From positions 1 through 42,731 of the forward strand of contig QXVZ01003044.1 in assembly GCA_008931825.1 (NCBI GenBank): a stretch of DNA of 42,731 bases, read 5' to 3'. Numbering within the stretch: position 1 is the first letter of the stretch; every line of letters starts with the position of its first letter. Below, one piece after another: positions 22,903-35,059 of the stretch. Origin of the DNA: Phallusia fumigata. Its lineage: Eukaryota; Chordata; Ascidiacea; Phlebobranchia; Ascidiidae. A program made the translations under genes and the position numbers. The notes beneath the pieces were generated by a model. It was not told the DNA's origin. It saw only the letters and a program-made list of their open reading frames with translations, and did no database searches.

Positions 22903-25900
22903 ATGTCCGGCACCCAACAAGTAACAAGCGAATCGTTCAATTCAGTTCCGAAAACATTTTACAAAGAGTATGGATGCATGGGGAAATTGGTCGTTTTTGC
23001 CCACACGGTATTTGAGATAATTATACTAACCTGATTTCAATAATTGTACAATTTAACGAATCAAAAACTTATTTTATTTGGATATCTGTTAGAATATTTC
23101 AAACAGACAACCTCTCGCTGGGTCAAAAGTAGATGCGGACATGCTTCAGGCGGCTGGAAAAAGTGTTGGATTTGAAGTCGATTTACACCTAAACTTGGAT
23201 ACCGACAAAATTTTCGAAACGCTTAATTCATGTAAGTCAACAACGAATTCAAGTTATTTTCATTTGTTTCCTCAGTCTAATCTAAATTAAGAGTCTGTGC
23301 TACAACATCACAAATTACGTCAAGCTATGTAGTTGAAGGGCCAAGGCCAGGGAGGTCATGTCCGTAAGTGCCGTTACTACTACCAACAATAAATTATAAA
23401 TTATTCAATTAATGCTAAATATCTTTTCATAAATTAATTAGGAATTGTTGTTAAATATAGCAGATATTAACAGTTACAACTAAGTCACATGCGAGAGACC
23501 ACATCATTCGTTTACGAATCTCGTGTAACTGCGCATAAGATTTTTATGGGCACAAATCTTTAAATTTTTGAAAAGAGGGCAACTTTTCGCCATTGCGACA
23601 GAGACTGGTTACAATCCCCAATAATAAGCGTTTTCTTCATTGCAATATTAGATCTTGTCTATGCAGTTTTAGCATTTACTCGCTAAACTCGACAAATAAT
23701 AGGTCTCGCTCAAATACTTGACCTCCCTTAATGCTAGTTAAGCATATTTTACCAAACATTGGTACGGGAAGCTATAAACGGTTAAAACTGGCACCAACCG
23801 TGTTTGAGTAGGACACTTCTGTGTAAAAAACGATCCGTATGGTCAAATGTTTCCAACATAAAACACACGCATTTTGACAAAAACGCCCAATATTTGATTT
23901 ATTGTTGCAGACAAAACCATGGAACTTGACAAACATACTTGTTTCGCTGTAGCAATTACGACACATGGAGGATGTAAGAATATTTTGTTGGGATCAGACG
24001 GCAAACCTTACAAACTGAAAACTGTTCTGAACATGTTTCGCATAAAGAAGTGTGAAAAGCTCAAAGGAAAACCAAAGCTTTTCTTTATTGATGTAAGATT
24101 TAGATTCAAAAAAAATTGTGTCAGGTTGATGCTTCTCACGTGTTTACCTGGAAGATATTTATGCAACAGGCATGTAGAGGTGTTACCACTGATCCTGGAG
24201 CCCGCGCATTCACAGATGGGGAAAGTAAGGAAGGTACAACACAAGATGTCACACCAGAAGACACTAATACGATACTAACTGTTCATCTGGAGGCAGACTT
24301 TCTGGTTGCACACGCATCACATTCAGGTTGGTCATATCCACAGGACCAACAAGATATATACCAACAACTGTTTGTTACAAAAAATATTTCTTTTCTGTTC
24401 AGGATATTCGGCAGCATCTGGAGCAAAAACTGGATCCACCTTTACCAGAAATTTGTGCAAAGCGATGAAAAACGCAGAATTTAGTGACTTAGTTGACGTA
24501 AGTAAAACCTACATGAAATATTTTATTTTGCTGTAAAACACTATTCTTTCTTTTTTGAAAAGATGTTGATTTGGACAAACGGAACCACAGCAATAGAGAG
24601 TTGCCAGGGAAAACTGATACAGATGCCAAGCTTTACAACACAATTAACCGCTTCACTGCAACTTCGACCACCAAGCGGTCAGCCCGAAAAAAACGAAATG
24701 TAAGTATTTGCTGTGTCGGTGATGTTCAATAATAACCTGCAAAAATTTTATTTCAATAGATATGACATGAATAAACCGGAGCGGGGAGATTTTTTCATAT
24801 TTAGCCATGAGGTAGGGCGCATGAAAATTGCTGTTGGCAGCAATTTGTCGCCATGTATTTTGGACGCCAGCTTAATAACAAATATTAATAAGTAACTTTT
24901 TTAACCATTAAGCTTTATTAACGAAAAACATACACCATTGTTTTTACACATACTTTGAGCAAGAGTGTAGTTGCCTCTTTCAGTCAATTGTTTGCAAACT
25001 TTCTGTTCAGACTGGAGGCGATGAGAAAAAGCTTGAGGAAACAGGAAAAGAATTAAACTTTCAAGTGAAAACATTTAGACCCACAGAAATGATCAAAATC
25101 GGACAAGATTGTAAGTTTTACGCAAAACACCATTGTAAGATTTAAACAGCTTTGATATTAAACAGATACCAAAGACGGTGACTGTTTCGTGTGTGTGATA
25201 AAAACGTACAGTAAGGATTATGATCTACTCTACATTGAGGAGGACCTTGCTGAAAATGAAATCTTAAAACTTAATAACTTTATCTCACTGTTCAATGGAA
25301 ACAACTGCCCTTCTCTGAACGGAAGACCGAAAATTTTTATCGTCCAGGTTTGCATTTGATAAAATCTTGAGTAGAGTACTATTTTTTGAGTAACCCACCC
25401 ATTGCACACAGGCACCGATGGGCTCAATCAAAAAAGCGGAGACGGATAACGACACAACAATCATAATTCCTGAAACAGCTGACACATTGATTGTTTACTC
25501 AATGTCACCAGGTACGTTTGTCACTATTACGTTCCATGCTTGAATATTGTTGGCTACAATACAAAACAACAATACGCATTGTAGAACCAAATACAGATGG
25601 AAGCGGCACCTTGTTTATTCAGACTTTGTGCAACTATCTGATACAACACAGGTCAACAACCGATTTGCTGAGCGTAAGTAAAACATAAATGTTTCTTGGT
25701 AAAAACGCAAACATCATCAAGTAGTAGTTTACGAGGTATTAGTTCAAAAAACAAGGAATTCAGAAATTCTTGTTTACAATAAATATAAGTATTTGTGTTT
25801 TATGTTTTAGATTTGCTCTTTGGTGACAAGCAGAATGTCAGAAGTGCGAGGGTTACACGTTCCCACCATTACATGCCAGTTCCGTAAGAAAATGTATTTG

Positions 25901-25906
25901 CATTAG
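22903..25906 (+). CDS. Gene D: tandem caspase / pseudocaspase protein
   Basis: Twelve exons: 22903-23007, 23093-23231, 23911-24092, 24170-24326, 24403-24497, 24563-24699, 24760-24811, 25011-25110, 25166-25347, 25412-25511, 25585-25673, 25811-25906; 477 residues, all phases matching gene B. Domain 1 keeps His100 (AITTHGG) and Cys144 (ACRGV). Domain 2 has Tyr337 (VIKTYSK) and Pro385 (VQAPMG). It is the recent duplicate of B. Differences include K-for-E changes in the p20 (CKNILLG and MFRIKKCEK), loss of the PG turn in p10 (HASHSG for HASYPG) and two fewer codons in exon 10. The p10 Arg near the P1 pocket in B is Gly here. No stop or frameshift is seen, so it is probably functional. Single-protein structure is inferred, as for A. 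Confidence 0.8.
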
Positions 25907-25991
25907 ATATTGTATGAGTGGCACCATGTACAGTACACTATTAGTAATGAACCTAATAATTTATCAGATACGTTACGTTAAATGCTAAACA

Positions 25992-25997
25992 AATAAA
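25992..25997 (+). terminator. Candidate poly(A) signal, gene D
   Basis: An AATAAA hexamer 86 bases after the stop codon of gene D, in the segment matching the 3' flank of gene B. Confidence 0.4.
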
Positions 25998-26337
25998 ACG
26001 GTGAAGTAAATTAAATGCGTGTATTTCTGCTGTTATGCGATGTAATGGGTCTTTTAATTGAGCAAAGTAGTTAATTAAACATTTTAGGTACAAAAATATA
26101 AACAAACAAGATTTTACATCAGTGGCGCCCACTAGAGTATATTCAGTATCGATCTGTGCTTTCGAAATCAATTGGTTTCTGCCGACTAAAAACTTCGTTA
26201 TGCATTTTCAAAAAACGGTCAAAGACCATTTTTTTCTGTTTCAGTCTTTTCGCTTCGCTCACTTGTACGTCCCTATTGTATATTGCTTGCTGTGTTGTGA
26301 TTTGTTTGTTTCGTGAATTACGCAGTCGTGTGCCGTG

Positions 26338-26406
26338 ATTGGTTGATTGGCTTTATGCAAACCAGATTTGCATTGATACTTACCCAGACACCCTGCGTTT
26401 ATAAAA
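26338..26406 (+). promoter_or_regulatory. Core-promoter-like block, copy 2
   Basis: ATTGG boxes at 26338-26342 and 26346-26350, ATGCAAA, and TATAAAA at 26400-26406, with the same order and spacing as at 15111-15179. The next clear gene downstream on this strand starts 5.7 kb away, so its target is unclear. Confidence 0.35.
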
Positions 26407-26559
26407 CGCACTGAAAAAGTAACTTTCCACTAAAGCCATAGACCTGTAGCAGTTAAGTAGTTACAGCTTTAGATGGCTTATTGTAGTCTTTGTAAACATC
26501 CCTGTTTGTTTATCAAACGAAATACATTGCTTTTACGAAGATGCAAAGTGTTTTTGAAA

Positions 26560-28612
26560 TAAATGATTACATTAACGAAATCATCAAAATATGTTTTAAA
26601 TAAGTCGATTTGTAAATACCGTCTGTTTAAACTTTGGCGTATTGTGATCAAGTTAAATTGTGCAAATTATCCTACATTCGACACCAGAAATATGAGCGGG
26701 ATTGTCTGCTCTCCATCAATAGAAGGGATTTTCCCGACCACGTAAGAACTGCGTACCATATTTATGCTAATATTGCTAATTCTCTGCTAAATCACGTGTA
26801 CGTATATTTGATACTGTGTGTTAGAAATATACTTTAGCCATGTAGTCCCTATTACATTTTGCCATCTTATTGTAGTTAAAAGGCAACAATTTCTGCACAC
26901 ATAAAAATTGCTTGTTATATTTCAATTAGCATTGTTATGACTTAGATTAATAACGTGTACGTATGAAAGGGTTAAGGTACCATAAACAATTTTTGGTGAC
27001 GTCAAGAGGATTATCTTAAACATTTTATTTGTATTGTTTTTTTTCAAAGACTACAAAAATGGGAAGGGTTGGTTTACATAAACTATTGAAGCGAATACGA
27101 AGCAAACGATTAGTTGTGTGTTTTTTTGTGACGGAATCAAAACAACTTGCATGAATCACAGAGATTCTGTAGAAAAAAAACATTTTTTTGCAAATTTGGT
27201 TGCGAAAGAGCAGGTAAATTTGGTTACAATGTTTACGGACTTAGGTTAGTTATGATCTGGGAAGGGTAGGACGAGACGTTGCCAGCCAAGAATGGAAATT
27301 TAACCTTTTTCAAAGTGTGTGTCTTAGGTTTGAGGTTTGTGGAAGCGGTGATGAAATTAGAAAACGAGCCGTGCAAATAAAAGTTACATGTCGAGCGGAA
27401 GTAGAATTGCAACAACGCAATAGTAAGGAAGACGGCACTGTTTCGTTTGCCCTTGAAATGGTACATATGTGTAGTAAGCTGATAATGTAACGACGCCTGT
27501 GTTCACGTTTGGCGTATGTTCTGCAAGTGTGTGCTGTCGTGGTTAGAAGCCAAAACGTTTGTAATTTTTTCGAGGCGATTCTGTGATATCTCGTCTGAGT
27601 AAACTGCGTTCTCGCCTAACAAACAAACTTATGCCTGAACTGTCACAAACGAAGAAAGCATGATTGCTATATCATTCTGCTAAGTTTCGTGTTCTGTCAT
27701 CATTTGAAATATTGTTCGTAACGGCACAACAAGCAAATATATATACATATGAAAAGAGCAAAAGAAAGAAGGCAGTATTGCTCAGTTTGCAGCAGGGGTA
27801 AGTGGAGCGACGCTATTATTCTCCAGTCGATACATTTTTTAATGAATCTCAAATTATAATTATGATTGACGTGATATGATTGACAATTTCCATGGCGTGT
27901 TTTGTATACGTTTGCAAAGCGTAGCTTAATTTGCTCATGATTAGGCAAATACTAAAACACAGCTTCATTCCAGATGGATAACTTAAGTTATTTGGGTGTT
28001 TGTCAAAATGATTTGATTATCGTTTCTGATATTTTTCAGCTAAACAAAGCAAAAGATTTGCAAACTAAAGGCCTTGTTTGCCTTGTTTTATCTAATAACT
28101 AATAAACGATTCTCCAGGTGTCTAAATCGTAATAGGATTTGCGATTATCAAATTATATTTTTTGAATTTGGAATTTGAGGCTAGTCTTTAAATGTGGGGC
28201 AATTATTAAGTCGTTTACCTATGTTTAAAACAAAAGGTAATTGCATAGGAACTGTTTCATTGTCTGCCATTGAAAACCATCACATTAAATGAAACTATTT
28301 TTTATCCAGTAACGTAATTTAGTCAAACAAAATCAATTAAAAATTGTGACGTGATTGACAATCACCCTGGCGTGTTTTGTTACGAATATGCGAAGTGTAC
28401 CTTATTTTCCATGGTTAAAAGAATTCCTATAGTGGGTGCAATACGTTTGTTTTATTGTCTTTTTCACTTAAAAGCATTCGATATTGCGAAAAAATAATGC
28501 ACTGTTACCTATAACCAGTGTGATGCTGACAATAGTTGTTTTTGTTGTTGATTTCATTATGGTTCAACTATGAGCACAAATTTTAAGGATTAAAGTGAAG
28601 GCCTTATGGTAA
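26560..28612. repeat. Second duplicated spacer, copy 1
   Basis: Matches 35060-37760 in the same orientation. Landmarks are ATCAATAGAAGGGATTTTCCC (26714 and 35197 regions), CAACAATTTCTGCACACAT, GCCGTGCAA and CAACTATGAGCACAAATTTT. No coding gene is evident. The short minus-strand frames shared by the two copies carry substitutions at all codon positions. Copy 2 has an additional 595-base block. Confidence 0.8.
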
Positions 28613-28872
28613 ACATCACATGCTTCATTATTTTACATTTTCCGTCTGGTTCAAGCCAAACCTAATAAATAAAAAACTAAAATCGCCTTTTACCACACTT
28701 TGGGCCAGTGGATTTACCCTAAGAAATATAAACAGATTCGTGTTTAGTTAATTCGTTTATGTCTCAAACATTTCCTGAAAAATGTTTTGTTGACGTCGAC
28801 GTTGCAATTTATGGAATTTAAATCAAACCGGTGGCTCCGAATGGGACTTAAGTAAGTTTAGTTTATTGGCCT

Positions 28873-29474
28873 AAGCTTACTCACCAACCAATATGGTGCA
28901 GACACCACTTCTGGTTTAGCTTAAGCTGTCAGGTTTGGTTTTACGATTTATAAATTAAACGCGTAAATAAAAATCAATAAATAACGTTACAGAAATGCTA
29001 TAAATATGCACACAATCTCAACTGCCAATTTAACGCACAAAAACTGGCGCACTTTTTATATCACAATGAAACCACAAGACACGCTGGTTTTTTAGGCTAA
29101 GCTTTTAAAAAACAGCGGGTCTTGATAGTAAATGTGGTGATTTGGACCAAAGTATGTCTACAACCCAAAAAAAGAAAACATTAGGCACAAATTTTGTTTG
29201 CACAGCCACTAGATCTGTACAAAGTAAACAATGTTTATGTCCTACATGGTAATCATCAGTCATAAACCGTTCAAACTAGCCTTAGAAAGACGAATATGTG
29301 ATGTACTGCGTTCAAGACTATGTGTATCTGAAGGTGTACTTTTCGAGGTGAGCATTAACACAAGACTACGAATGTCACAGTCGTTGTAAAGAAAAGCCCG
29401 TGAGAACAAAAACTCACGCGTGGATAAAGCTACTTCTTTTGTTATTTTCCACTGAAGCCACAACACGAAGCTTT
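28873..29474. repeat. 602-base direct repeat, left copy
   Basis: From AAGCTTACTCACC to GAAGCTTT, immediately before a single N. It is repeated after the N with roughly 95% identity by eye. Both ends carry AAGCTT. This is most simply an unmerged overlap of two contigs from different alleles, not a true tandem repeat. Confidence 0.8.
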
Positions 29475-29475
29475 N
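29475..29475. other. Assembly gap (single N)
   Basis: One ambiguous base joins two copies of the same sequence of about 600 bases. It probably marks a contig join of unknown true length. Confidence 0.9.
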
Positions 29476-30081
29476 AAGCTTACTCACCAACCAATATGGT
29501 GCAGACCCCACTTCTGGTTTAAATTAAGCTGTCAGGTTTGGTTTTACGATTTATAAATTAAACGCGTACATAAAAATCAATAAATAACGTTACAGAAATG
29601 CTATACCCTATGCACACAATCTCAACTGCCAATTTAACGCACAAAAACTGGCGCACTTTTTATATCACAATGAAACCACAAGACAGGCTGGTTTTTTAGG
29701 CTAAGCTTTTAAAAAACCAGCGGGTCTTGATAGTAAATGTGGTGATTTGGACCCAAGTAGGTGTACAACCCAAACAAAGAAAACATTAGGCACAAATTTT
29801 GTTTGCACAGCCACTAGATCTGTACAAAGTAAACAATGTTTATGTCCTAAATGGTAATCATCAGCCATAAACCGTTCAAACTAGCCTTAGAAAGACGAAT
29901 ATGTGATGTACTGCGTTCAAGACCATGTGCATCTGAAGGTGTACTTTTCGAGTTGAGCATTAACACAAGACTACGAATATCACAGTCGTTGTAAAGAAAA
30001 GCTCGTGAGAACAAAAACTCACGCGCGTGGATAAAGTTCCTTTTTTTGTTATTTTCCACTGAAGCCACAACACGAAGCTTT
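29476..30081. repeat. 606-base direct repeat, right copy
   Basis: Near-copy of 28873-29474, differing by scattered substitutions and short indels such as TATAAATATG versus TATACCCTATG. Minus-strand open frames occur in both copies (REFLFSRAFLYNDCDIRS) but match no family I know. Confidence 0.8.
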
Positions 30082-32060
30082 CAATTGAGTCTAGACCACT
30101 GTTAACCGACGCACAACTAGTTTTAATTCAAAACCCCTGCCCATGTCATTCAGATCAAGCTTACCTAATTTTTCCTGACAACTGTTTTCTTAGTGGTGTA
30201 GGTCCAAGCCGTGGACGTTGTGGTTGTTTCAAATTTTTACTTTTTTAATAGAAGGGGCGATCAACATACCTAAACATTGTAAGGTGCACATTTATTCAGT
30301 AAGTTAGTTCAACAAGGGGGTATGAAAAATTACCGGCTCCTGTTTCCGGCCTTAAGTTAAAAGAAGTGTTTCCTCCGCCTTTAGGCAGTTTAGCCTTTAG
30401 TGACAGGATCAGGGTTATTGCTCTCAAGCAAAGTCAAACAACCAACAAAAGCAATGTTGATGGTGTTGTTGTAATGAGGGTATTTCAATAAGACGCAGAC
30501 AACGCCAATGTTGGAGTATTTTAGCAGAACGCATCAAAATTTGCTGCTATGTTTCTTCCAACAACAAGTGCAATTACGAAACGTTAACGCAAAAATGGAG
30601 AGCGATATGATTGTATCTGAGCTACATCTGTGTTTGTTGGCTACCGTTGTGCCCGAATTTACGAGTACTTATTTCACTTATGCTTTATTTTGTATCAGCA
30701 TTTTTTGACAATACCTTCATTTTTAGGTGTAAATCTAAACTAACATCAGGGTCCTCTTTCTCCAAGAAACAAAGAGAAAAAGGTGACATGTTGATCTGAC
30801 ATTTTAAAAATATGATTGTAGGAGATTAAAAAATAGCGTTCGCCTTGCAACATTATGAGTTATAATGTTGTATGGGCAGGTTGTTTACTTTCCTTTGCCT
30901 GCACGCCGCCCACTGTTAATAATTGTCCTCATAAGCTCTAATGTGACTGTTTATCATTCCCCAATTCAGGTGATTTACCTACAGTGAGGTTAAGTTCGGT
31001 TCAAATTTGTCACGCTTTGTAGAGTTCGCACAGTTACGGAGCAAAAGAGTGGGCCAAATAAATCTATCAACTCATGTTTGTTTTGAGCTTCTGACCTTGG
31101 ATTTACTCACGCCGTTAGCGCAGGCAACACACTTTGTCATGTTAGTGAGGTTTTTGTAATCTCCAATTTTGCCGAAAAAAAAAATTTTGTCAATGTAAAA
31201 ATTGAACCCTTGGCCGAACTTTTGTAAATTGATAGTGATGACTATTTAACTGTGTTTTATTTAAGCTATGCCTTCTTACATAATCATCGACGTTTCATTT
31301 TTTCCGGACGTAAAAGAATAAACAATGGGGCGTTGTGATAGCAAATACACACTTGTTTTGAGCAAGAAAGAAATAAAAGCCCCCTTCAAACTGACAGTCA
31401 ACTCGATGGTCTACCAATACTCTAATCCAGTATTGTGGGTTTTAGTAGCACACAACAACATTGCTGGGTTGGTAATGTTTCTTCCAACAACTTGTGCGAA
31501 AAGCAAATATTTACGCCCAAAAAGACAGAATTAAGATTGTATTGAGGTCACAACAGTGTTTGTACCGTCGTGCCGAAACTTCTAACAAGTATATCAGTAT
31601 TTGTATAGAGATGCACGTTTTTACATAGCCTACGTTTTCATTTATTGCCATTTGTCTGACATCCATTTGGTAATACTAGCATTGTAAAGTGTAAATTTAA
31701 AGTAGCTTTTAGGTTTGCTTACCAGAAGAAACAATGGTAATTATTGGTTTGGAACCTTAAAAATTTGGTAAAAAATGTAAAAAAAAATTATTATTCGCCT
31801 GGTGACAATCAAAAGCCATTATGTGTTACAAGGGGCTGTTTCCTTTCCGTGCAAAAGTGCAGCAATGTCACCCGTTGTTAATAATTGCCAACTCCAGTAC
31901 AACTGTCTACCCTTGTTATGACATATAGGCTACAGTGTGTATAAGTCCTGACAAGCTAAAAATAGGTCAAGTCAAGTTTTATGCTGTTTTAGCGATATAT
32001 TATTTTTAACAGAAATTAACGATTTTGAAGCAAGTTTAAATGTTACAAGCTTGCAAGACG
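30082..32060. other. Spacer with an old internal duplication
   Basis: No gene is supported. Parts of about 30540-31030 resemble about 31480-31990: TTTCTTCCAACAAC, then GTTAATAATTG with similar flanks, at a spacing of about 950 bases. This suggests a diverged tandem duplication. Open frames at 30508-30799 and 31325-31534 are short and show no recognisable domain. Confidence 0.35.
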
Positions 32061-32116
32061 CAACTTAGTAATTACCACTATTTTGGTACAACTTAGTAAC
32101 TGCCACTATTTTGGCT
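32061..32116 (+). repeat. 28-base tandem repeat before gene E
   Basis: Two units beginning CAACTTAGTAA and ending CCACTATTTTGG sit 26 bases before the start codon of gene E. They differ at four positions. They may lie in the 5' UTR or promoter. Confidence 0.8.
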
Positions 32117-32141
32117 CTCGAAAGGTGTGAGAACAGACACA

Positions 32142-35056
32142 ATGCAATCAACAGAGGATCGAGCTATTGTGGTGACTTCCGCAATCAAACATTACAATAA
32201 TTGTGAAAAATTAGGAAAGCTTGTTGTATTCTATCACACGGTACGTATATTTGAGTTGAAATTTCTACATTTGTTCAAAGTTGTACATTTCGTGTTATCG
32301 TTATTTCAGGAAGTTAAAGGAGATTGGATGCCTATATATGGGCTCAAATATGATGTCGAAAAGCTGAAAAGTGCAGCGGATGGTCTTGGTCTCGAAATTT
32401 CGTTTCACAAAAATCTCAAGCGTCGAGAACTTGAAACTAAAGTCGACGAATGTAAGAACTTGAAACTAAAGTTGACGAATGTCAGCCTTATAATAACTAT
32501 TTTTGTAACGCTTTAAGACGTAGAAATGGATTACAGCAACTACACGTGCTTTGCGATGATTATTTCTACCCATGGCAATTATCAGGACATGTTACTGGCA
32601 TCGGACGGAGTCGAATATGATCTTCACTATATTCTGGACAAGTTTCGTGCAAAAAATTGTCCATCTCTTGAAGGAAAACCAAAGATTTTTCTAATCAATG
32701 TAAGAACTACCGGGTTTCAACACTTTCGACTAAGATGGTTCAAACAAAATATGTTTGATCGTATATTAGTTTTTAGCATGGCACCTGTAAAGATTTTGGT
32801 GGAAAACAAGGCGGTGCAAATTCAAAGCAGTACTATTATTATTGAAACTCAGATGGAACAATATATACTCATCTTCTATTTTAATGCATACTTTTTAAGG
32901 CGTGTAGAGGTGATAGAAGGGAATCCGGTGCGTCGCGTGCATTTACTGAAGTATCTGAGGAAAAGAAAACCCAAGTAGTAACAGTTCCAGTGGAAGCTGA
33001 TTTTTTTGTTGCACACGCAACCTTGCCAGGTAAATACAATTTTGATAACATTTTCTTAGCAGCGTGTATTTTTAAAATTGCGAACAATCGCAACACTATC
33101 AAGTCGCTTAAGGAGACAGGTCAAGTGTACAACTATCTTTGTGTTTAGATTACATGGCGTGGACAAACAACGAGGAAGGTTCGGTCTTTGTTACACACCT
33201 TTGTGAGGTGATACAAAGACAGGAATGGAATGATCTTCTGGAGGTACAAATATTTCATTTTAAATAAGTTACTAATCCGTGTTACTATGATCGTATAAGC
33301 TAACATATTCCACTGACATAAAAATATTTTAAACAAGAAAGGAGTTTACGCATTGAATTAACGCATGCCCTTTGTCGCACTTATTAGATGCAAACTCTGG
33401 TCAACTACAAAACCGCTGAAAAGAAAGAATTTTTAGAAGACGACCAAATGCAGATGTCAACTTTTACAAGTCAGTTGACTGCTACATTGATGCTTAGAAC
33501 ACAAGGGACCCAGCCAATAAGAGATGAACTGTAAGACTGATATTTTCTGCCTATTTTTGTTGTTACTTATTGAAAACGCACATTTTTAGAGCATACAACA
33601 TGGGTGGAGCAACACATGGATATTTTTACATATTCAATAATGGGGTAGGGAATTTGAATTTTGTTTTCGTTAAAGAAGATGTAGGTAAAACAACCAAACG
33701 TATGATAAACAGTATATCGTAACAAAATTACGAAAATTTCCAGTCACTTGAAAACGACGATGAAAAAAACCTGTGCGAAACAGGAGGGAAATTAAAATTT
33801 GATGTTCAGTCATGTCACAAACAAACGAATCATCAAATGTTAAGCATTGCAAGCAAATGTGGGTATTTTATAATTTTTTTGGGTTGTTTGAGTTTAACTT
33901 GGCTCTTTTCCAGACGCTCAGGAAAAACAAGAAAATCAGAAATGCCTTGTGTGCGTCATCAAAACGACGAGCAAAACCCATGACGTGTTATTTGACGGGG
34001 AAAATGAAACTTTGAATCTAAAGGATTTCATCTACTCGTTTAATGGCAATGAATGCAAGGCATTGAACAGAAAACCAAAAATTTTTATTGTTCAGGTTCT
34101 AAATTCTGAAGGCAACAAATTAAACATCAAATTAAAAACATAATAAACTGTTTGTAGGCACCGTATCTCAACGTGTCAATTGGGGATAACAATCCATGTG
34201 AGACACACATTATTCCAGAAACAGCTGATACACTAATTGTATACTCCACTTCAGCAAGTAAGCTTGTTTTCACTAGTTACGAATTAAAAGTTGGCAGTGT
34301 ATTTGGTGGTTTATACATTTAAAAAAATGTTTTTCCTTACCTGTTTTTCCTCATTATTCATTTCTGTTTAGATCAAATTTTTATTTCTCACAAATTACCA
34401 AATTTCTATGTGATCTATTTTGCTAGTATCATATTCATGATAAAATAGTGCTATTTTTAGTTACCAGGTTCAGCTAGTTACCCGCCCGCCCCCCTGTCAT
34501 TACCCATATGTAGGTAATTACTCATACCTAAAGAAAAGAAACCACTGTTTCAAAAGTTATGTGGACAAATTTTTTAAAAACAATAGCAACTTCTAACGGC
34601 AAGTTGGATATTGTATTTTAACATTGCAAAATAAAGTAGATGTTGCATCTCAGAAGTGTTCTCAATTGCATCAGTTTTTATGCCTGCAAGTTAAAGATAA
34701 TGTGCTACAGCATTTCCCTAAACAAGACCATGTTCCCAAGGCTGAAATGCAAACTAACTGTATCGTTTAACACTCCAAATTTGTGATTTTAATCGATTTA
34801 CAGAACCAAGTACAGGGAATTGAAATGGAAGTTTCTTCATAGAAACTCTTTGCAACCATCTGTTAGAATGCAGTGCTGCTGGAATCGACCTAATGAATGT
34901 ACGTAAAGTGGTTCTGTACCAGAAAACATGGTTGTATTCGGCAATGATTTTTTCTCGCAGATTCTTACCATGGTCACAAGCGAAATGTCGAAGTTGGTCG
35001 GTTTGCAAGTTCCTGCGGTGACAAGCCAACTGAGAAAGAAAGTGTTTTTTAAATAA
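32142..35056 (+). CDS. Gene E: tandem caspase / pseudocaspase with in-frame stop
   Basis: Twelve exons: 32142-32240, 32310-32451, 32518-32699, 32900-33029, 33149-33243, 33388-33530, 33590-33644, 33744-33858, 33914-34095, 34158-34257, 34804-34898, 34961-35056. Domain 1 has His99 (IISTHGN), Cys143 (ACRGD), VEADFFVAHATLPG and AWTN where active caspases have a SWR-type motif, so Trp is kept and Arg is Thr. Domain 2 has Thr339 (VIKTTSK) and Pro383 (VQAPYL). Codon 421 is TGA (34821-34823), inside the p10 part of domain 2. Frame and homology resume beyond it to LRKKVFFK and the final TAA. As read, the protein ends 57 residues early and loses the last strands of the pseudo-domain. This could be a real nonsense mutation, a polymorphism or a sequencing error. 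Domain 1 is intact. The start is the first ATG; the frame is open upstream only from a GTG. Confidence 0.75.
32426..32483 (+). repeat. 29-base tandem duplication over the exon 2 donor of gene E
   Basis: Two units starting AGAACTTGAAACTAAAGT span the end of exon 2 and the beginning of intron 2, so the donor sequence is doubled (GACGAATGTAAG and GACGAATGTCAG). Only the first donor keeps the frame. The second would lead to a stop at the start of exon 3. Confidence 0.85.
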
Positions 35057-35059
35057 ATC

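Larger units (their letters stand above)
15636..26535. repeat. Large tandem segmental duplication, copy 2
   Basis: Second copy of the block at 4109-15310. It begins in sequence equal to intron 8 of gene A (similarity starts near TTGTTCAA at about 15643), so only the 3' half of A was copied. It then carries the spacer, long repeats, LINE remnant and gene D. Similarity ends near 26535, shortly after the ATTGG/TATA block. Confidence 0.85.

Noticed and set aside
29260..30068. Minus-strand open frames shared by the two 600-base repeats
   Set aside because: The repeats are near-identical, so a shared frame carries no evidence of selection, and no known domain is visible.
30508..31534. Short plus-strand open frames upstream of gene E
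   Set aside because: They show no similarity to caspase exons or other families and lie within a diverged duplicated spacer.
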